Origin: CAZFDT01 sp964518335
GTDB lineage: Bacteria > Planctomycetota > Phycisphaerae > Phycisphaerales > Phycisphaeraceae
Assembly: GCA_964518335.1 (NCBI GenBank)
Contig: CAZFDT010000017.1
Coordinates: 1 to 64,000 of the forward strand
Length of the DNA stretch: 64,000 nucleotides
Direction: 5' to 3'
In this document: positions 63,468 through 64,000 of the stretch, one piece after another
Layout: every line of letters begins with the position of its first letter
How positions within the stretch are numbered: position 1 is the first letter of the stretch
The notes under the pieces: generated by a model
What the model saw: the letters and a program-made list of their open reading frames with translations, nothing else
Told to the model about the DNA's origin: nothing
Database searches by the model: none
Position numbers and translations under genes: made by a program

Positions 63468-64000
63468 CCCGGGAAGATGACAAAGTACTTGGGTACCTGG
63501 TTGGTCAAGCCATAATACAGACCACCGACGACCATCCACACCAGGCCTGCCAGCAACTCGCCGGCAATGATCCCAATCATAAACGGTTTGAGCGCATGAT
63601 AACCTTTGGCGCCCATCGTTTTCACGACGGAGGCCTTGATGAGCCAGCCCAGCAGGAACGAGAAATAGAACCGGCTGTTGGGGTAGGTCCCCCACACGAG
63701 AAAGAGTACGGGGTGGATCGGCCACCAGGACAGCCGCAGCCGCGCTAAGGCCGTGGCAAACACGAGCGTCATGCCCAGGGCCAGCCACCCCACCGCCCCC
63801 GATTCCGGACGAATGTGCCGCAGCCGCTCCAGACCGCTCGTGGCGGTCGAGTCCGCCAGATTGCCCGTGGCCGTCAGTTCCGCGGTCAGCGTGGACAACT
63901 GATTGAACGGCATGCTCGGCAGGCTTTGCGTGGACCAGCTATCGGCATGGTTGACGCCCCGGTTGTAGGAAAAGGAAAACGTCACCGCCATCGCCACGAC
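63464..64000 (-). CDS. C-terminal part of a second OPT/DUF6785-like membrane protein
   Basis: The last 178 residues of a protein whose start lies beyond the right edge. Three membrane stretches are visible, plus LRLSWWPIHPVLFLVWGTYP and KPFMIGIIAGELLAGLVW, the typical end of DUF6784/DUF6785 proteins. It resembles the protein at 52.6 kb in type but not closely in sequence. Its stop overlaps the next gene by 4 bases, so it belongs to the same transcript. Confidence 0.8.
   Translation of the reverse strand, partial: VVAMAVTFSFSYNRGVNHADSWSTQSLPSMPFNQLSTLTAELTATGNLADSTATSGLERLRHIRPESGAVGWLALGMTLVFATALARLRLSWWPIHPVLFLVWGTYPNSRFYFSFLLGWLIKASVVKTMGAKGYHALKPFMIGIIAGELLAGLVWMVVGGLYYGLTNQVPKYFVIFPG

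Overview
This 64 kb window is high-GC DNA that reads like a chromosome piece from a planctomycete, most likely Phycisphaerae. The pointers are two PEP-CTERM proteins, two formylglycine sulfatases, a pseudopilin-like protein ending in an FADGH motif, an lpxD gene (so an outer membrane with lipid A), dense one-gene-wide packing on both strands, and giant FtsX-type permeases. No rRNA, tRNA, CRISPR array, phage block or intact insertion sequence was seen. Assignment to the class is inference; no marker phylogeny was run.

Layout. (1) 0.7-6.5 kb, minus strand: an AraC-type regulator followed by a corrinoid methyltransferase operon, mtaC, mtaB, an MtaA-like UroD protein and a second UroD-like protein. 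It looks like a bacterial methanol:corrinoid methyl-transfer pathway. (2) 6.6-16.1 kb: a BrnT-like toxin with a Xre antitoxin, a pseudopilin-like protein, thiC with its TPP riboswitch, a PEP-CTERM protein, an esterase, RecX, a glycosyltransferase and an MFS transporter. (3) 16.1-17.9 kb: an accessory patch with heptamer repeats, a G-rich tract and an AT-rich DUF2971 gene. (4) 17.9-28.3 kb: a sulfatase, a second PEP-CTERM protein, a solitary nuoG, a Phd/PIN toxin-antitoxin pair, lpxD, a metallo-beta-lactamase-fold protein, a GT2 and amt-glnK. (5) 28.3-30.7 kb: a second accessory patch with an IS110-family transposase relic, two AT-rich genes and another PIN module. (6) 30.8-41.3 kb: housekeeping genes (uvrB, coaE, rho), an amidase, a STAS protein, a class II aldolase, a GH36-like enzyme and a LysM lipoprotein. 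(7) 41.6-49.0 kb: pstS-pstC-pstA-pstB-phoU for phosphate, with enlarged PstC and PstA. (8) 49.1-64.0 kb, all minus strand: folA, thyA, a sulfatase, then a tightly overlapping cluster that runs off the right edge. The cluster holds two MacB/LolD-type ATPases, an FtsX permease, a 1,684-residue protein joining a degenerate M28-peptidase-like domain to an FtsX permease, two OPT/DUF6785-like multipass proteins, a PqqD-like protein and an unknown 304-residue protein.

Two things stand out. First, the last cluster is translationally coupled and combines PqqD, MacB-like export, a dead peptidase and OPT-like transporters. I do not recognise it as a described system. Second, a 13-bp word, GCTGCASTGRNCC, occurs at least eleven times exactly and about six more times with one mismatch, on both strands. 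It lies mostly inside genes and forces rare codons there, which suggests a selected DNA signal rather than protein coding.

All calls come from reading the sequence and remembered family motifs. No database search was run, and counts made by eye may be incomplete.
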